A stretch of 35,496 nt of DNA from Parcubacteria group bacterium GW2011_GWC2_42_12 (lineage in GTDB: Bacteria > Patescibacteriota > Patescibacteriia > Patescibacteriales > GWC2-42-12): contig LCCP01000006.1 in the NCBI GenBank assembly GCA_000997945.1, forward strand, positions 1 through 35,496. Direction: 5' to 3'. The translations under genes and the position numbers were made by a program. Position 1 is the stretch's first letter; every line of letters begins with the position of its first letter. Below the pieces are notes generated by a model that was given only the letters and a program-made list of their open reading frames with translations, made no database searches and was not told the origin of the DNA. Below are positions 16,481-24,056 of the stretch, piece after piece.

Positions 16481-18718
16481 ATGGAAAAATATTATAATCA
16501 CAAAGAAGCCGAGCGGCGAATAAGTCTCATGTGGGAGAGGGATAATTATTTTACCCCTAAAATTGAACTTACAAAAAAACCGTTTTCTATTTTTCTTGTG
16601 CCACCAAATGCCAGCGGCGCCATGCATATTGGCAACGCGCTGATGATTGCTATTCAGGATATTTTGGCAAGATTTCATAGAGCCAAGGGCGATCCTACGC
16701 TGTGGATTCCTTCTACCGATCATGGCGGTTACGAAACGCAAGTTACTTTTGAGAGAGAGTTAGAGAAAGCCGGCAAAGATAAATGGAAGTTTGGCAGTAA
16801 AAAACTTTTCGAAGCGATCAAGCATTTTGTTGAAGGCAATAATGAGACAATAAAAGGCCAGATAAAAGACCTGGGGGCAAGCGTGGACTGGTCCCGGTTT
16901 CGCTATACCATGGATAGCGAATCTCTTCGGTCAATCAATAAAACATTTAATAAGCTGGTTGCTGACAATCTAATTTATCGCCGATCTTATATGGCCAGCT
17001 ATTGTCCTTCGTGCGCCACGATTTTAGCGGATATTGAACTTGAAGAATCAAAAGAGACGATCCCCCTTTATTTTATTAAATTCACATTTCAGAATAGCCA
17101 CAATTATTTAACCCTAGCGACTACGCGGCCGGAATTCCTTTTCGCCGCTACCCATGTATTAATTCATCCTGACGATAAGCGATATGCCCATTATATTGGC
17201 CAAGTGCTTATAAATCCCATAACAAACAAACCAGTTGAAATTATCGCCAGCAAAAGAAAGTTTGATCCAGAAAATAATAATCAATTTCTTTTCCCATTTT
17301 CTCCTTCCTATAAAAAATACGATTATGAATATACGCTGCGCAACTCAATACCTTCGCAAAATCTTTTGGATTGGGAAGGAAAGATGCTAGAGAGATACCC
17401 GGGATTAAAACCTAAAGAGGCACGGTTTAAAGAAGTTTCATTTTTAAAACAACAGGGGTATTTAGAAAAAATTGACGACTCGTATTTAGATTTTGTTTTT
17501 TTATGTAAACGAGGCCACGAAGTAGAAAGCGTAATAATGCTTACTTGGTTTTTAAAGATAGATGACGAAACAGTTCCTTTAAGAAAAAATGCTTTAACCG
17601 CCATTAAAAAAGAAGGTTTAGAAATTTTTCCCAGATGGCGAGAGAAAGGTTTAATGGAGTGGCTTAAAAAGATGACTGATTGGCCAATCGCTCGTCAGAA
17701 TGTCTGGGGCATAAAAATTCCGATTTGGTATGATATTTCCGATCCGTCAAAGTTCACGGTTTGGTTTATTGACAAAAAAGGAGACAAGCAGTGTGGAAAT
17801 TTAAAATTATTTTTAGATCAAGGCGTTACTACAGAAGAAGTGTCGACTGGCCTGGAACGGATTTATGCAGGCGAAAATGCGGTTTGGACATTAGAGCCAG
17901 AGGCGGGTAAATTATATTTACCTGAAACCGATACTTTTGATACTTGGTTTTCTTCCGGGCAATGGGGCACGATTGTTTTCGGCGACGAGCTGGCCGCTGA
18001 TTTCTCTTATTTTTACCCCAGCGATTCAATCGTTATAGGGTATGATTTGCTTCGTTTGTCCGTTTCCAGGAAGATATTTTTAAGCCAATATTTAACCGGC
18101 AAGCTGCCGTTTAGAATGGTTTATCTCCATCGTTTAATACAAGGCCAAGACGGACAAAAAATGTCAAAGAGTATCGGCAATGCTGTCTCGCTTGAATATT
18201 ATCTGGAAAAGTTTGGCGCTGATGCCACGCGGATGGCTTTAATATCATATACAACGCTTCGGGAAGACTTCACCCTGGCGGAAGAGCAACTGTTTTATTT
18301 CCAGGAATTTTCCCGCCGATTATGGAAGATTGGCTGCCTAATTGAAGCTTACCAGCTGAATTCACATGAATTATTTAAACCCCAAGATCTAGGTCATGAA
18401 GATAAATATTTGTTATCGGAGATTGATCATCTCGCGGTTTCCGTCAGCTCATCTTTGGAAAAATATTCATTCGCCTTCGCGCAAGAAAAATTATGCCATT
18501 TTCTTTTAAATCTGGAGAAATATGTAAAAATTACGCAAGCAAAGAAAAATACGGAAGTTTCTTCTTCGGTCTTGAGGTTTGTTTATAAAAAATATTTAAT
18601 TATCTCTCATCCTTTTATGCCTTTTATAACCGAGGAGCTATACGCGAATCTTTATAATTCAGTCCTGCCGCTAGCCGCTAACCCCTGGCCGGATAAAATG
18701 AATTATTTTGGAGAATAA
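16481..18718 (+). CDS. valS: Class I aminoacyl-tRNA synthetase, valyl type, short and divergent
   Basis: 745 residues. The HIGH motif is 'NASGAMHIGNALM' (~residues 43-54) and the KMSKS motif 'QKMSKSIGN' (~560). 'RFHRAKGDPTLWIPSTDHGG' and 'DTWFSSGQW' point to ValRS rather than IleRS. The CP1 editing domain starts with TTRPE (~214) and 'IHPDDKRY', but the usual 'GTG.VK.TPAHD' site is replaced by 'FLFPFSPSYKKYDYE', losing the HD pair. A zinc-like CPSC is present. The anticodon-binding domain is present, and the C-terminal coiled coil seen in many ~850-950-residue ValRS is absent. It should charge tRNA-Val in the cytoplasm. It lies at the end of the glycan cluster, so a specialised paralogue cannot be excluded. 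Confidence 0.82.
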   Translation: MEKYYNHKEAERRISLMWERDNYFTPKIELTKKPFSIFLVPPNASGAMHIGNALMIAIQDILARFHRAKGDPTLWIPSTDHGGYETQVTFERELEKAGKDKWKFGSKKLFEAIKHFVEGNNETIKGQIKDLGASVDWSRFRYTMDSESLRSINKTFNKLVADNLIYRRSYMASYCPSCATILADIELEESKETIPLYFIKFTFQNSHNYLTLATTRPEFLFAATHVLIHPDDKRYAHYIGQVLINPITNKPVEIIASKRKFDPENNNQFLFPFSPSYKKYDYEYTLRNSIPSQNLLDWEGKMLERYPGLKPKEARFKEVSFLKQQGYLEKIDDSYLDFVFLCKRGHEVESVIMLTWFLKIDDETVPLRKNALTAIKKEGLEIFPRWREKGLMEWLKKMTDWPIARQNVWGIKIPIWYDISDPSKFTVWFIDKKGDKQCGNLKLFLDQGVTTEEVSTGLERIYAGENAVWTLEPEAGKLYLPETDTFDTWFSSGQWGTIVFGDELAADFSYFYPSDSIVIGYDLLRLSVSRKIFLSQYLTGKLPFRMVYLHRLIQGQDGQKMSKSIGNAVSLEYYLEKFGADATRMALISYTTLREDFTLAEEQLFYFQEFSRRLWKIGCLIEAYQLNSHELFKPQDLGHEDKYLLSEIDHLAVSVSSSLEKYSFAFAQEKLCHFLLNLEKYVKITQAKKNTEVSSSVLRFVYKKYLIISHPFMPFITEELYANLYNSVLPLAANPWPDKMNYFGE

Positions 18719-18738
18719 GTAAACTATTATTTATTAAG

Positions 18739-18782
18739 CAAAAAGAAAAGAGCGGTTGATCATCATTCATCATGATGACCGC
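18739..18782 (-). terminator. Terminator of the cold-shock-domain gene
   Basis: Read on the minus strand: GCGGTCATCATG ... GATCAACCGC, then CTCTTTTCTTTTTG. Stem ends pair at 18752-18756 and 18778-18782, and the T-rich run is 18739-18750. A second compact hairpin (CCAACTCC/GGAGTTGG, 18799-18818) sits just after the stop codon. Confidence 0.7.
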
Positions 18783-18820
18783 CGCCCTGTTTGATTTGCC
18801 AACTCCCGAGGGAGTTGGGC

Positions 18821-19966
18821 TTAGAAAGGCCTAACTGCCGTAGCCTTGAGGTTCGTGCCGGATTCTTGCACGACCCGCACTGCCACCCTGGTCATGGGCG
18901 TGAGCATCGGAAAGACGCCCGGTTGCTTCCATAAGGGAGCCCCGTCCGCGCCTTCGATCTGCTTGAAATGAACGAAGGCAGATCTGCCGTCGTCCAGATA
19001 AACAACGCCGCAACCGATCGTGGCGTTGAACCAACAGATGTTGGCGCCAAACCATCCCTCTCGATGGCTTAATTCGGCCGGCAGTTCCTTAGCACTAGGT
19101 TGCCACCGAGCCACCACGCAACTGGATAGAGGAACCGAAGCCTCCAGGTTAATGGCAGCGGTCACAATTCCGACTGCCAGGTGACTGAAGTTCCCGAAGA
19201 AGCTACTCTTTGGGTAGGCGTTCTCCGGCATGAGAGGGACTACTGCCACTCTGTGGTGATCCGCCTCGACGGTCGCGAAACCCATACTTTGGGCCTTTTC
19301 CGCCGTCGTGCGAACCACTTGTCCCGCATACACCCGCTGGAAACCTAGCCAGAGCTGACCATGCCTGGTAGTTATGCTCACTTCCAGCACGACCATGGCG
19401 CCCTTCCGGCCATCACCCACGCCAGTGGTATCAAGGAATATCAGGTCCATATCCCGTCTTCCCTTGACCGTGGACGGCATTTGCCCGCCCTGACTATCGG
19501 CAATCCAGTTGATCGGGAAGGTGGCCGAAGCCATGTCGCCTTCGGTGCAGTCAGCAGGCGCGTTCATCTGCGAGCGGAACATCCTGATTCCCGGCGTCAG
19601 CCCCCGTTCGATAAAAAAGGTGATCGCGTCCGGTTGGCCAGTAAGTTCGATCGGTACCACCATGGTGAACTGGTCGAGGTGGATCTCACGGCCGAAACAG
19701 TGAGTGTCAATGCCGATAGTCACCCAACCGAACAGTGTGCTCTGCCATCGCACATTATGGGTGGCGGTATCCTTGCCGAACCTTTCCCGTTCAACTGGCG
19801 GCTCGGCGCTGGGCTGGCCTGGCTGTTCTTGAGCGGTATTGAGTACTCGCTCGAGCGCTCTCATCCCGTCCTCGACGAGTCCGGGGTGCGGATACCCTTG
19901 CTCCTGTCGAGTTTTGAGTTCCGCGAGAGAAAAGGGCCTGATAGGTGTTTGATTTTCTGTTTTCAT
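18821..19966 (-). CDS. Unknown ~300-residue domain with C-terminal degenerate cold-shock domain
   Basis: 381 residues. The last ~75 residues align by eye with cold-shock (OB-fold) proteins: 'WFNATIGCGVVYLDDG', 'AFVHFKQIEG', then a Lys/Pro-rich insertion, 'MTRVAVRV', and 'GTNLKATAVRPF' for the usual 'G.qA.nV'. The RNP2 motif (FVHF) is kept. RNP1 (KGFGFI) is altered to IGCGVV. The rest (~1-305) has no family I recognise: a charged N-terminal linker rich in Gln/Pro/Glu, then a beta-rich region (GFATVEADHHRVAVVPL). Codons are GC-richer than in flanking genes. A strong promoter lies 387-415 bp upstream with a structured leader, and a terminator follows. Nucleic-acid binding is an inference from the C-terminus only. 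Confidence 0.78.
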   Translation of the reverse strand: MKTENQTPIRPFSLAELKTRQEQGYPHPGLVEDGMRALERVLNTAQEQPGQPSAEPPVERERFGKDTATHNVRWQSTLFGWVTIGIDTHCFGREIHLDQFTMVVPIELTGQPDAITFFIERGLTPGIRMFRSQMNAPADCTEGDMASATFPINWIADSQGGQMPSTVKGRRDMDLIFLDTTGVGDGRKGAMVVLEVSITTRHGQLWLGFQRVYAGQVVRTTAEKAQSMGFATVEADHHRVAVVPLMPENAYPKSSFFGNFSHLAVGIVTAAINLEASVPLSSCVVARWQPSAKELPAELSHREGWFGANICWFNATIGCGVVYLDDGRSAFVHFKQIEGADGAPLWKQPGVFPMLTPMTRVAVRVVQESGTNLKATAVRPF

Positions 19967-19996
19967 GTTTGTTGTTTTTTCTTTCGTTTGTAGTAG

Positions 19997-20176
19997 TTAT
20001 TGGTCGACACCTGGCTTGCCATCACTCCGCCTCACCTTCACTGTGAAGGATATTGGTGTGAACTTCACTGTCAAGATTTGCGACACTGGGCATTCCCTGA
20101 ATTCTCCAATCCTCCACCCCTCCCCAAAACGGGCAAGAGTGGGCGTGAAGTCGTCAGGGATGACTGGCAGGGCCAT
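19997..20176 (-). CDS. Possible small protein, 59 residues
   Basis: Starts MALPVIPDDFTPTLARFGEG and ends DGKPGVDQ. It lies between the promoter at 20353-20381 and the cold-shock-domain gene, 30 bp upstream of the latter, and has the same GC-rich codon style. No Shine-Dalgarno sequence precedes it; its start overlaps the end of the 24-residue frame at 20154-20228. A TTG at 20200 could extend it. No family recognised; it may be chance. Confidence 0.35.
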   Translation of the reverse strand: MALPVIPDDFTPTLARFGEGWRIGEFRECPVSQILTVKFTPISFTVKVRRSDGKPGVDQ

Positions 20177-20228
20177 CAACTGACTGGACAAATCGTGCAA
20201 ATGACATTACATGATGACGGTTGTTCAT
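20154..20228 (-). CDS. Possible 24-residue leader peptide with strong Shine-Dalgarno
   Basis: MNNRHHVMSFARFVQSVDGP then ASHP and a TGA stop. AGGAGG lies 8 nt before its ATG, the best ribosome site in the window. The 3' half of that site is in a hairpin stem (20233-20253). It is the first frame of the transcript from the 20353-20381 promoter, so it may be a leader peptide that gates the downstream genes, or the start of a frameshifted gene. Confidence 0.4.
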   Translation of the reverse strand: MNNRHHVMSFARFVQSVDGPASHP

Positions 20229-20232
20229 TAGA

Positions 20233-20322
20233 AGCTCCTCCTTTCGTGGAGCTGGGTTTTGTTTCTGCTAAACGCTGAATTAAAAGTTACAAATTTTTAT
20301 AACCCTTAATTCAGCATTTAGC
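20233..20322 (-). promoter_or_regulatory. Structured 5' leader of the island operon
   Basis: Between the promoter and the first ATG there is a ~118-nt leader with two hairpins. One is a 17-bp stem with one mismatch (20306-20322 with 20267-20283; GCTAAATGCTGAATTAA on the minus strand). The other is a short AGCTCC/GGAGCT hairpin (20233-20253) that contains part of the AGGAGG ribosome site. Such a layout can gate translation. No known riboswitch signature was recognised. Confidence 0.5.
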
Positions 20323-20352
20323 GCTAAGTTTTAAAGAACAAATTGACTTATT

Positions 20353-20381
20353 ATAATAGCATATACTAGTAAAAATGTCAA
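20353..20381 (-). promoter_or_regulatory. Consensus sigma-70-type promoter, minus strand
   Basis: On the minus strand: TTGACA (20381-20376), 17-nt spacer, TATTAT (20358-20353) preceded by TGC, an extended -10. It would start transcription near 20346 toward the cold-shock-domain gene. Confidence 0.7.
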
Positions 20382-20449
20382 AGTAAAAAAGTCCATAATC
20401 ATTAATTTTGTTTAATATTAGCTATAATATAATAGAAATATATAATATT

Positions 20450-20504
20450 AAAAAAACCCCTGAAAAGAAGTTCACGAGATTTTATCGTTTACCTTTTTCA
20501 GGGG
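20450..20504 (-). terminator. Rho-independent terminator of the 76/54-residue gene pair
   Basis: On the minus strand: CCCCTGAAAA (20504-20495), loop, TTTTCAGGGG (20466-20457), then TTTTTT. It closes the short operon ending at 20530 and insulates it from the next minus-strand promoter. Confidence 0.9.
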
Positions 20505-20529
20505 TGATGCGACGCGGTTAGGCGCCGAC

Positions 20530-20694
20530 TTAGTTTGAAGGGAAAAATTCGGCGACCAGCCGGTAGAATTCGCGGACGGCCAGGGTCTCTGACAAGTTCC
20601 TTTCAGATACCATGTCTTCAGCAGAATCAGGGCTCTCGGGTTCGTTAGAGGGGAAAGCTTCAGCGACTAGTTCCTGGAGTGTTAATCGGTTCAT
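20530..20694 (-). CDS. Small protein, 54 residues, unknown
   Basis: Starts MNRLTLQELVAEAFPSNE and ends FYRLVAEFFPSN. An internal repeat is visible: LVAEAFPSN near the start and LVAEFFPSN at the very end, separated by an acidic stretch (ESPDSAEDMVSERN). The ATG overlaps the upstream gene's TGA as ATGA (20694-20691), the arrangement of translational coupling; this decides the start over the longer frame beginning at 20721. A terminator follows. No family recognised. The acidic, amphipathic look with a paired partner is compatible with many small two-gene systems but proves none. Confidence 0.6.
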   Translation of the reverse strand: MNRLTLQELVAEAFPSNEPESPDSAEDMVSERNLSETLAVREFYRLVAEFFPSN

Positions 20695-20921
20695 GTTTTC
20701 TGTTTGAACATGAATTGCCATGCTCTGGTTTTCCGCGGACCAGACATTGGTTTTCCGACTTTTTGAACTCGCACCGGAAAAGAAGTATGAACGAAATCCT
20801 CTGGGCTTAAGTTCTCCTTAAACTCCGGGTAAAACATCATAGCCAGCTCCTCTGGTTGCAAGAACTGCTCGACCGTTGATCGGTGTCCGTTCGTAACCAT
20901 TATCCTAGGTACTCTTGCCAT
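20691..20921 (-). CDS. Small basic protein, 76 residues, unknown
   Basis: Starts MARVPRIMVTNGHRSTVEQF; its C-terminal third is basic (RVQKVGKPMSGPRKTRAW). The ATG at 20921 is chosen over an earlier in-frame start (20981) because AAGGAG lies 8-9 nt before it (GGAAAGGAGAAACTTAAT). The following 54-residue gene overlaps its stop by ATGA, so the two form one operon. GC content and ribosome site differ from the native genes around it. No family recognised. Confidence 0.65.
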   Translation of the reverse strand: MARVPRIMVTNGHRSTVEQFLQPEELAMMFYPEFKENLSPEDFVHTSFPVRVQKVGKPMSGPRKTRAWQFMFKQKT

Positions 20922-20982
20922 ATTAAGTTTCTCCTTTCCGGAAACATTTTTTTGGTTTGATTGACAAATCAATAATATCATT

Positions 20983-20988
20983 ATTATA
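20983..20988 (-). promoter_or_regulatory. Tentative -10 box of the 76/54-residue operon
   Basis: TATAAT on the minus strand, ~60 nt before the ATG at 20921. No convincing -35 box at the right spacing. Confidence 0.35.
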
Positions 20989-21076
20989 CAGAAAATGCCA
21001 TAACAAAAATTTACTTTTATAATTAAATAGTTAAGGCGGTTTTAAGTATTAGTCTGTAAGTTTTCATATTTTCTAG

Positions 21077-21137
21077 TTTTTGTGTTATAATAATGTTGAC
21101 CCTGTTAAATGTTTATCACTAAATAAATTTAACAGGG
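21077..21137 (+). promoter_or_regulatory. Extended -10 promoter and leader hairpin of the DUF4012 gene
   Basis: TTTTTGTGTTATAATAA: TATAAT at 21086-21091 with an extended TGT. It shares a 16-nt string with the protease promoter. Just downstream is a perfect 11-bp inverted repeat, CCCTGTTAAAT (21100-21110) and ATTTAACAGGG (21127-21137), at the 5' end of the mRNA; it could be an RNA hairpin or a repressor operator. Confidence 0.6.
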
Positions 21138-21173
21138 TAAATAAGTTTGGAAAAATTTTGTGTTAGAAAACAA

Positions 21174-23891
21174 ATGGGCTTAAATAAATTTAACAATTTA
21201 AAAATTAAACCGGGCGCTGAATCGTCCCGTTTTGTGATTGATTTAAAACAAGAACTGGCGGCTGCGGAGACAAAAGGAATAACCAGCCAGCAGAATTTAT
21301 CGCTTGAATTAAAATTGGAAAAATTAGCCGAGCTTGATTATGGCCAGATTTTAAAGCAAGGCAGGGAAAATACCAAGAAGAATTTTACGGCTTTTATTGA
21401 TTACGCGAAAGAATTGGGCGCGGGCATGACAAAAAATAAGCGACCTAAAAATAACCAACCCGGGGCCTGGTTAATGCCAAATTCCCCGGTCGGAAAAATC
21501 TGGCTTAAGCTAGATCGGCTAGCTTTTGTTGTATTAATTAAATTGGTCTATATAATTTTAAAGCAAGCTGTAATTTTAATCTGTCAAGCTTGCTATTGGG
21601 TGGGCTGGGTGATAATTTTTAGTTTGCGTTTGGTTTATTTTTTACTACTCGAGACAATGAGACCGCTAGCCAGAGCCATGAATTTTTTAGTTAGCCGATT
21701 CAGGCCGATCATAATTAAGGGTTTAAAGATTTTTTCGGGCGTTTTTCAGATGATGAGATCAGTGATTGCGGGAATATTACTAAAGAGGATTATCGTTAGG
21801 GACAGAGATTGCTTCGTCCCCCGGGTCAAGCCCGGGGCTAAAGGCGCTCCTCGCAATGACAAACGGGTGGTTGGCTATTTAAGGCCGGTTCTGGTCTTCG
21901 CCGGAGTTCTTTTAATCATGATTTTACCGGTTAAGGCCTGGACATTCTATAAAACGCTGGATAGCGCTCGAGGCAAAGTTTTAGGCGCGAGCGAAAGCGC
22001 CATGAATAATTTAATTTCCGGCGGCCTTAACGCGGCTAATCTGGACTTTAACGGAGCCGGCAAAAGTTTTGCAGAGGCCAGCAGTAATTTTTTAATTGCC
22101 GAGAATCAGCTTAAGGAAATTAACGGTTTGCTCTTTACCTTAGCCGCCGCCGTGCCGGATAAGAATCTGCGACTGGCCGCGGCCAGTAAGCATTTAGTTA
22201 GAGCCGGCGAGTTAAGCGCGGCCGCGGGTAAAGATTTAAGCTTGGCCATTGCCGCCTTATTTAATTATCAGGCCAGTAGCAGTAAGGGGATTTTATTAAA
22301 TTTAACCGTTTACGGCCATCGCGCCATCGTAGATTTAACCGCTCTGGGTCAGGAACTGGATCAGATCAATAGCGAGGTATTGCCCGAGGATTATCAAACA
22401 AAGTTTATTTTATTAAAGCAAAAGATCGGCCAACTCAGCCGCTGGCTAAGCGAATTCATCGGTTTGGCCGATCAACTGGAGAGTTTTCTGGGCGGCGGCG
22501 CGGCCAAACGCTATCTATTGGTTTTTCAAAATAATTCCGAGCTTCGAGCCTCGGGCGGCTTTATCGGCAGTTTCGCCTTAATAGATGTTTTAAACGGCCG
22601 GATAAAGAAAATTGAAGCGCCCGGCGGCGGCAGCTATGATACTGATGCCGGCCTGTTAAAGAAAATAAAATCGCCGGAGCCGCTCCGCTTAATTAGGCCG
22701 GACTGGCATTTTTGGGACGCTAACTGGTGGCCTGATTGGCCAACTTCGGCGCGCAAATTAGCCTGGTTTTATGCCAATAGCGACGGTTCAACCGTGGACG
22801 GGGTAATCGGCTTGACGCCGACCGTCATGGAAGAAATTTTAAGGATCATCGGTCCGATAGATATGAAAGATAAATATGGCGTGATTATTGACGCGGATAA
22901 TTTCTGGCGCGTGACTCAGGAATTCGCCGAGCAGAAGCCCAATGTCACTAAGGAGCCGAAGAAAATCATCGGCGATTTAATGAATAAAATTATTGCCGAA
23001 TTGCCTGAGCGCTTAAATAAAGATAATTTACTGCCCCTGCTTAAAGCGATTGAAGGTTTGCTCACGGATAAAAATATTTTATTTTATTTTACCGATAATA
23101 AATTGCAGGCCGAGGTAAGACGGCTGGGCTGGATCGGAGAAATTAAAACCACGGCCGGTGATTACTTAAGCGTGATCAATACTAATATCGCCGGCGGGAA
23201 AAGCGACCGCCGCATCAGGCAGGAAATTATTCATCGGGCCGAAGTCCAGCCGGATGGCACAATTATTGATAATTTAACCATTAGGCGAACCCATGAAGGA
23301 ATAAAGCGCGAGCCATTCTCCGGCGTCAGGAATGTTGATTGGCTAAGAATTTATGTGCCCTTGGGCTCGGAATTGATTGAAGCTAGCGGCTTTAAACCGG
23401 TGGATAAAATATTTTTTAAAGAGGCCGAAGCGGATTGGCAAAACGACCCTGATCTGGCGCGCGGCGAGGCCTTAGCGCTAACTGACGACTTAAGCGGCAC
23501 GAAAATTTATAATGAACTAGATAAGACCGTTTTCGCTAATTGGTCGCAAGTGGATCCGGGTCAAACCATTGCCATAAATATTAAATATCAATTACCTTTT
23601 AAGCTAATTGATAAAAAACCCAGTTTAGCTCAAAGCTCCTTGGATAATTTGCTAGCTAAAGCTAACGCCATGATTAATCCCGATCAGAAAGAACTTTATT
23701 CTTATTCCTTGCTCGCGCAAAAACAACCGGGCATGAATTCATCTACCTTCCAGAGCGAATTAAAATTAAGCGATAATTTTAAAATAATTTGGCAATATCC
23801 GACCGGTTTAACCGTTAATTTAGACGGCTGGTTCAGAAAAGAAATTTTTGATCAGGATAAACTGATGGCCGTAATGGTGGAGGAGAAGTAA
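21174..23891 (+). CDS. DUF4012 domain membrane protein
   Basis: 905 residues from ATG 21174; a TTG at 21147 in the same frame is possible. A ~100-residue N-terminal cytoplasmic part is followed by two close hydrophobic helices (~residues 115-170) and a third (~240-262, VLVFAGVLLIMILP). The DUF4012 core is in the middle: 'YLLVFQNNSELRASGGFIGSFAL', 'GLTPTVMEEILRIIGPI', 'DADNFWRV'. This family is frequent in Patescibacteria and Actinobacteria near glycan genes; its function is not established. At ~residues 210-230 a translated repeat (DCFVPRVKPGAKGAPRND) is inserted between helices. Likely an envelope protein acting with the glycan machinery (inference). Confidence 0.88.
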   Translation: MGLNKFNNLKIKPGAESSRFVIDLKQELAAAETKGITSQQNLSLELKLEKLAELDYGQILKQGRENTKKNFTAFIDYAKELGAGMTKNKRPKNNQPGAWLMPNSPVGKIWLKLDRLAFVVLIKLVYIILKQAVILICQACYWVGWVIIFSLRLVYFLLLETMRPLARAMNFLVSRFRPIIIKGLKIFSGVFQMMRSVIAGILLKRIIVRDRDCFVPRVKPGAKGAPRNDKRVVGYLRPVLVFAGVLLIMILPVKAWTFYKTLDSARGKVLGASESAMNNLISGGLNAANLDFNGAGKSFAEASSNFLIAENQLKEINGLLFTLAAAVPDKNLRLAAASKHLVRAGELSAAAGKDLSLAIAALFNYQASSSKGILLNLTVYGHRAIVDLTALGQELDQINSEVLPEDYQTKFILLKQKIGQLSRWLSEFIGLADQLESFLGGGAAKRYLLVFQNNSELRASGGFIGSFALIDVLNGRIKKIEAPGGGSYDTDAGLLKKIKSPEPLRLIRPDWHFWDANWWPDWPTSARKLAWFYANSDGSTVDGVIGLTPTVMEEILRIIGPIDMKDKYGVIIDADNFWRVTQEFAEQKPNVTKEPKKIIGDLMNKIIAELPERLNKDNLLPLLKAIEGLLTDKNILFYFTDNKLQAEVRRLGWIGEIKTTAGDYLSVINTNIAGGKSDRRIRQEIIHRAEVQPDGTIIDNLTIRRTHEGIKREPFSGVRNVDWLRIYVPLGSELIEASGFKPVDKIFFKEAEADWQNDPDLARGEALALTDDLSGTKIYNELDKTVFANWSQVDPGQTIAINIKYQLPFKLIDKKPSLAQSSLDNLLAKANAMINPDQKELYSYSLLAQKQPGMNSSTFQSELKLSDNFKIIWQYPTGLTVNLDGWFRKEIFDQDKLMAVMVEEK
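21805..21861. repeat. Family-1 half element translated inside the DUF4012 gene
   Basis: GAGATTGCTTCGTC at the left, a CCCCGGGTCAAGCCCGGGG hairpin in the middle and CTCCTCGCAATGACA at the right. It corresponds to the right half of copies A-C and stays in frame with the host gene. Confidence 0.8.
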
Positions 23892-23897
23892 GTCATC

Positions 23898-24056
23898 TGT
23901 CATTGCGAGGAGCCCAGTATCTGCGGGGCGACGAAGCAATCTCATAAATAGTAAAAAATAATCATAATAAAATTATGGCGAGATTTAGTGAAGCAAACTG
24001 CATGCGTGAGATTGTCTGCCTACCGGTAGGCAGGCTTCGCTTCGCTCGCAATGACA
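23898..24056. repeat. Family-1 interspersed element, copy B
   Basis: Starts TGTCATTGCGAGGAG and ends CTCGCAATGACA. Inner arms GCAATCTCA and TGAGATTG. Its core (AATCATAATAAAATTATGGCG ...) aligns with copy C. It carries the palindrome CTGCCTACCGGTAGGCAG at 24016-24033 in its right arm. The element ends immediately before the next gene's likely ATG. Confidence 0.88.

Noticed and set aside
18799-18845. GTTRRRY / RYYYAAC-like strings near the end of the cold-shock-domain gene, as in an integron attC site
   Set aside because: The strings are not spaced or paired as in attC, one lies inside the coding region, and no integrase is in the window.
19361-19993. 210-residue plus-strand frame opposite the cold-shock-domain gene
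   Set aside because: It is the antisense of a gene with a clear domain match, and has no promoter, ribosome site or recognisable protein.
20000-20278. 92-residue plus-strand frame in the island leader region
   Set aside because: It runs against the direction of the clear promoter and Shine-Dalgarno site and crosses both leader hairpins.
21093-21122. Mini-frame MLTLLNVYH after the DUF4012 promoter as a leader peptide
   Set aside because: Its ATG starts 2 nt after the -10 box, upstream of any plausible transcription start.
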